NCBI GenBank assembly: GCA_900155495.1
Contig: FTLJ01000086.1
Coordinates: 1 to 64,000 of the forward strand
Length of the DNA stretch: 64,000 bases
From: Porogramme epimiltina
Lineage: Eukaryota; Basidiomycota; Agaricomycetes; Polyporales; Polyporaceae
Reading direction: 5' to 3'
How positions within the stretch are numbered: the stretch's first letter is position 1; each line of letters starts with the position of its first letter. Both the position numbers and the translations under genes were made by a program. Of this stretch, positions 59,119 to 64,000 are shown in pieces. The notes below the pieces were generated by a model, which was given only the letters and a program-made list of their open reading frames with translations, was not told where the DNA came from and did not search any database.

Positions 59119-60449
59119 ATGTCGGGGGTAGCTACGAGCGAAAAGCCGTATGTCGTGTTCGGGTACGGGTCGCTCATCTGGAAGGTGAGCTGGCTTGAAG
59201 ATAGCTGTTCGCGCGCCGTTGGGGGCTCATTCTCGTTTTTAGCCACCACCGCATGTCATTATCCAAAGTAAGGATCCCGCGCCATGTTTGACAGCTGGGC
59301 GTGGCTGAAGTCTCCGGGTGCTTGCCCGTGCAGCTCCAGGATACCTGAAAGGTTACGTGCGTAGGTTTGCGCAGAAGTCGCATGATCACAGGGGAACTCC
59401 CGAGGTGAATATTGTTTCCACCTCTTCATGGAAAAAAGGCTGATGCACTGCTCGCAGAGCCCAGGAAGGGTCGTAACCCTGATCCACAAGGAAGAGTGGG
59501 ATAAATTTTCTGCATCTGTGCGTCGCCCGTCGAGGGTCCCCGGTATCATCTGACGTACCGTCGTATTGTCGTAGGACCCATTCCCAGAAGACATTGTGTG
59601 GGGTCAGTGCTCTTCGTGGTACCTCTGAGTTCAACAAACCGACTAGTACTTGACGCAGGGGTAGCATATACCATCGACCCAGCGTATGAGTCCGAAGTGA
59701 GAGATTACCTGGGTGAGCAGGGCGTACAGATTAATTAGCTATGTAAGAGCTCATTTCGCATGTTACAGACTATCGAGAGAAGGTAATTTCCTTTATTTGC
59801 CATAATGAATGATGCTTCGTTTTACGAGGTACCACAGGATGGGTATACTCTGGAAGAAGTTGACGTATTCGGCGTCGTAGATGGCCACGAAAAACTTCTA
59901 CTACCAAAGGTAAACTTTCATGGCACCATCGGTATGACGCTGATGCTCACCCGGTTTACAGACATTTGTACGTCCATCAAAAACTCGCATTGAATCCTTC
60001 CTTCTTAACCTCCGATAATTTCAAGTGTTACGTCGGTCGGCCGGATAATCCTTCCTTCAGTATGTGCTTGATACCCTATAACCGAAAGCCGCGGTCACCG
60101 ATCGAAGTCGTCCACAGTTGGTTCACAGCCCATAGATGAGCTAGCAGACCGCATATGGCACTCCGTAGGTCCATCTGGTCCGAACAAGGTATGTAGGCGC
60201 GGTTGCTATGTTTTATTCACCTAGTTGACATCTTCGTCTCTCACCGCAGGAGTATCTCTACCACCTCTCAGAGGCAGTAAGACAGCTCGCACCTGAGTCG
60301 CATGATCCACATCTGCACGCGTTAGAGGTAGGCACTGTCAATGCACCTCACAGATGTTTGTTAAACAACTTCCCGTTATTCAGACGAGATGCCGAGACAA
60401 AGACAACAAGACGACAGAGGGACCCGTCACTCACGCGAACGGTGTATAG
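59119..60449 (+). CDS. ChaC-type gamma-glutamylcyclotransferase
   Basis: Cytosolic enzyme cleaving glutathione to 5-oxoproline and Cys-Gly. Twelve exons: 59119-59184, 59243-59267, 59334-59404, 59458-59517, 59575-59602, 59659-59712, 59769-59782, 59838-59909, 60026-60059, 60118-60188, 60250-60327, 60384-60449 (212 aa). Family motifs are the substrate loop VFGYGSLIWKPPPHVI joined across intron 1, GYLKGYVRRFAQKSHDHRGT, GRVVTLIHKEEW, WGVAYTIDP, CYVGRPDNPSF and ELADRIWHSVGPSGPN. Then EYLYHLSEAVRQLAP is followed by a short polar tail. Exon 7 is 14 nt. The intron 59910-60025 is 116 bp, about twice the local norm, and could hide an additional tiny exon. Confidence 0.92.
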
Positions 60450-60778
60450 TGTATGACTTCCTTTGAGTTGAGGCGCACGGGTTACGTATACGAAGTACGA
60501 GCGAGTATGTAACCAATGTGCATGGATAGAGTTGAGAGCAACCTGTGGCAGAGCTTGTCCGCCCTGGGCAACCCATTGACGCCGAGATGAGATCGGGGTG
60601 GCACTGAGCTCCAGGGATCGCATCCCCGCGTTGCTCTACAAGTCCCTCATTCCTTTCCGCACTTATACCCGCGTACTGGCTTTATTATCTTGACTTGAGG
60701 CCTGTTATACCATAACGTCACTGGAGTGTACTTTCGAATTCTCTGAATCGCCGCCGGAAGCCGCTAGCGTCATTCAAA
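60450..60778. other. Intergenic region upstream of SEC10
   Basis: 329 bp between two co-oriented genes; contains the SEC10 promoter. No motif recognised. Confidence 0.4.
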
Positions 60779-63700
60779 ATGCAGGCTTTGGAACCCTCGG
60801 TGCAGAACCATCTCCGCCTGGAGGCGTTCGAGGTGCGAGCCCAGCTACATGTCTCACACAACCCTTCTGAAGCCGTTCGACTCTTAGGAGAAGTTTGACG
60901 TTAAAGACTTCGTTGGCGCCATCTCCGAGAAGCTCATCGCGCAGTCCAAAGCGGACCCAGGACGTGAGTCTTAGTGACAATCTCTCGTCGTCCTGGACAA
61001 CATCGCTGAACGTGCACGTTGTAGCATTCGACCCCAAACCTTTCATCCGCACATTTGAAGCCGCAGTTGACAAGCTCATTGCCGTGCGCAAAGATGTGCA
61101 GGCTAAGACAGAGCAGATGGAGAAGAGTGTACGGGTAGCGGAGCGGGACTACTCCAAGAAGATGGCAGAGCTCAACCGTGGATTCGAGGTGTGTCGTATA
61201 TGTCGCGTTTCCCTCGTTCTGCTCGCCTATCATTCTCCCCCGCCTCCGCAAGGCAGTCGGCCAATCCTTCTCCGGCATGGAGACCAAGATGAACGAGGTT
61301 GGCCGCACAGCTATTCGAATCGGCGAACAGATGGAATCTGTGCACCAGCAACGACAACGCGCCCAGGCCGCGTATGACCTCATCGACTTTTACAACCAAT
61401 TCTCGCGAGACGACACGTCAAGGCTGGACGCACTCAAGAAGGAGGGAAAGGATGGGAGGAGGAAGGTGGCCGTCTTGCTGCGGCGACTGGCTACCGTCGC
61501 GAAGGAGGTGGATCTATCTCATTCGGACAAGGTGCGCTATATGGTTCATGCACAGGATGATAATAGGCCAACGAGCGTGTTTTCCTCGCTTGTAGACGAG
61601 AGAGAACATCGACAGGTATTGCGAAAAGTTCGAGAAGGATATGCTACACCTGTTCGATCGCGCGTATAGGCGGGGCGACCCGAAGATGATGCACGTACGT
61701 TCGTCTTCCGCTCCTTGGCAGGCTTCATCTGAAGAAGGGTACAGCATTGCGCCCAAACATTACTTGACTTCAACGGTGGAGCATCATGCGTACAAGTCTA
61801 CGTCAATCAGCATGACTTCTTCATCAACCGGGTTCGCGCGGACGAGAATATCGACAACAACTTGTGCGTACACTTTGATCGCTTGCTGACGTACGAGGAG
61901 TGGCTGACGAATCTTGTAGATGGGATAGCTTGCCTGACCCTGACGCTCCACCACCAACGTCAGAGAGCGGTCTACAAGATCTTTTCCAGGAGATTCGAAC
62001 AACAGTCGGGCAGGAAGCACAGATTGTACAGGCGGTCTTCCCCAACCCAGCATATGTGATGCAAGTCTTTTTGCAACGAGTTTTTGCTCAGTCGGTGATT
62101 ACCGCTCGCTCCCTGCTCACGTTCTGTGTACTCAACCCATGACAGATACAACAGCACCTAGAGCAACTCATTTCAAGGACTAGCAACATGCCAGAGCTTG
62201 GTTTCCTCCGGGTTTTGCAGCTCGTGCACCAGATGATATCGATCTTAGTGGAAGATCTCAAAGCTTATGAGCTTCCGTCTGTGATTCCACGCTCACCTAC
62301 GGATACGAATGAATTCAAGCGGTCCATGAAAGGGCTGCCTGCTTCCAATGCGACAAGTACAGCAACTGCTGCGACGATTAGCACGATGCTCGAGACCGCA
62401 ATGGAGGAACTGTTTGTGCCATACACGGAGGGGCAACGGTATCTCGAAAAGGAGAGCCGCAGTTTGGGCGAAATGTATGCTGGCTACCTGGCGAAGTTCA
62501 CCCGTTATCATGTGAGTAATGTGGGCTTGACTCTAACCGTGACGCGCAGATGCTAAAACTTGTGCTGTGTGTAGGAGAGAACGGACACTAAGGGGAAGTC
62601 GACTATGTTTGGCCGCATGGTGGACCAATTGAGCGCAGCAGCAGCAACATCGCCGTCCGGTGGGAGCTCAACCTCTGCTCAGGCTGCGGCAGCCCTGATG
62701 CGCTTCGGCGGACTGAGCGCATCCACTGAGAAGGCTGCTGAGAAAGCAAACGAGGATCCCATCAGAGAAGAGGACGGCGTTCTGAGCGTGCTGGTTGCCG
62801 AACAAATGCTAAAGTGGCACGCTGAGGCGATCGGCCGAGCCGTTGAGCTGAGCCCCTCAAATGATGTGTAGGCCATTCTTCCAGTTGTCTGGTCTCCTCT
62901 GTGCTGACCCTCAACCTAGACCGAAACATACGTTCGCTCTACTTCGGGTGCTATCCATGGCCATCGCAAATTCGTACATTGAAACTGCGTTAGAAACGTG
63001 AGTATCTCAGTGTCCGTCTGTGACAAACGTACTCATAAACGGCCCATAGTCTGCAAGCCCGTATCGAAGCAGCTGATACAAAGTCGGAACCAAGCATGCA
63101 ACCTCTTACGGTTCTGCGGGAGGTTAACTTGATCTGTCACCTATGGCAGCGTTATGTCACAATGGCGTTGCTTCCGCTTGCGAGCAGCTCTGTTACTGTC
63201 CGCCGTGAAATGGTCGTGTTCAACAATCAAGCTGTTAGCAGGATCGAGGGCGCCGCGAACCAGGTCACTCAAAAGCTTACTGATAGTACGGATCCCCTTC
63301 GTGGTGCTATGGCACGCCCCTGACTTGCGATTTATAGCTATTGTCAACTGGCTCTCAGCACAGCTAGCCAAGCAGAAGAAGGCGGACTTCAAACCCAAGA
63401 ATGACGACCTATCTTTTGCAAGAGTCAACACGGAGCCGTGTTTAGCATGCTGCGAGACGCTAGAGAAAGTCCGGGACTTCTCGAAAGCAAGCCTAAGCGG
63501 GAAAAACCTCGAGGTCTTCTTAACCGAGGTCGGCGTATCATTCCACAGGTTTGTCAATCTTGCGTAGCACGCGACTTGGAACTCACAGAACCTCTCCGCC
63601 ACTATAGCCTTCTACTTGACCACCTCAAGAAATTCCCAGTCAGCGCAACTGGCGGTCTCATGTTGGCCAAGGACCTCAAGTCGTACCAAGACGTCATCGA

Positions 63701-64000
63701 CACCTTCTCTATCCCCTCATTGCACGAACGCTTCGAGTTCATCCGCCAGCTGGGCAACGTCTTCCTCGTTAAGCCCGACATCCTCAAGTCGTACATCACC
63801 GAAGGGTACCTCGGGCGCATCGACGCTACGCTCCTCCGCCCTTACCTCGCCCAACGTGCGGACTGGGGCACGGCCGAGAAGGGCTTCAACGAGGTCGTCG
63901 ACGCGGTCGGTGGCGCGGGTGCGGACGGCAAGGGCGGCATGCGCGACCGCTTCGGGATGGGCCGCCTGAGCATGATCATGAAGGACCTCGAGCCGCTGCG
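60779..64000 (+). CDS. SEC10: Exocyst subunit SEC10 (3' end beyond window)
   Basis: Subunit of the exocyst, which tethers secretory vesicles at sites of polarised growth. Thirteen exons are visible: 60779-60832, 60888-60963, 61025-61188, 61253-61531, 61596-61694, 61745-61863, 61920-62094, 62146-62511, 62575-62867, 62920-62997, 63050-63285, 63338-63548, 63608-64000 and on (847 aa so far). Diagnostic segments are the N-terminal coiled coil (EKSVRVAERDYSKKMAELNR), FSGMETKMNEVGRTAIRIGE, QRQRAQAAYDLIDFYNQFSR, ENIDRYCEKFEKDMLHLFDR, HCAQTLLDFNGGASCVQVYV and GGLMLAKDLKSYQDVIDTFS. The last exon is open at the window edge, so the gene is partial; no defect is seen. Confidence 0.95.

Overview
The window reads as a nuclear chromosome segment of a filamentous basidiomycete (Agaricomycetes, probably a polypore-like wood fungus). 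The reasons are: almost every gene is split by many introns of about 47-85 bp (nearly all GT-AG, three GC-AG); coding DNA is GC-rich; class I hydrophobins and sesquiterpene synthases with basidiomycete-type motifs are present; so is a membrane-anchored GH9 endoglucanase of the kind found in wood and litter fungi. Exon models were built by hand from splice signals and reading frame. Each complete gene model sums to a multiple of three. The one open reading problem is the GH9 gene.

Region 1 (0.7-10.5 kb) holds three minus-strand housekeeping genes: the SSK1 response regulator of the HOG pathway, the ARS2/SERRATE zinc-finger RNA-biogenesis factor, and the ribosome-biogenesis factor ESF2/ABT1. 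Region 2 (10.9-20.8 kb) is metabolic and secretory: a cytochrome P450, a secreted serine carboxypeptidase, a Gfo/Idh/MocA oxidoreductase, and, diverging from it, the GH9 endoglucanase. Region 3 (20.9-25.8 kb) has the flavoprotein subunit of sulfite reductase (MET10) and uracil phosphoribosyltransferase.

Region 4 (26.0-41.6 kb) is the most interesting part: a tandem, partly decayed segmental duplication. An ancestral order hydrophobin / sesquiterpene synthase / spherulin-4-like gene / HERP-like UBL membrane protein can be read in repeated form. Two near-identical hydrophobins survive, each inside a ~2.8 kb duplicated block. Two intact terpene synthases survive beside a truncated third copy. 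An internally deleted spherulin-4 relic and a 3' fragment of the HERP-like gene lie between the units. One duplicated block carries a 49-bp near-perfect palindrome that the other lacks.

Region 5 (42.0-52.4 kb) holds the PKA regulatory subunit (divergent from the HERP-like gene), a Ser/Thr-rich single-pass surface protein, an intronless HET-domain gene, and a 14-exon MFS transporter. A ~3.7 kb stretch without recognisable genes follows. Region 6 (56.0-64.0 kb) holds a YTP1-like membrane protein, a ChaC-type gamma-glutamylcyclotransferase and the exocyst subunit SEC10, which runs off the right edge.

Apart from the duplicated array the genes are unrelated neighbours. Loose themes are stress and nutrient signalling (SSK1, PKA-R), sulfur/glutathione metabolism (MET10, ChaC) and surface or secondary-metabolite functions (hydrophobins, terpene synthases, P450). 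No rRNA, tRNA, CRISPR or intact transposon was recognised.
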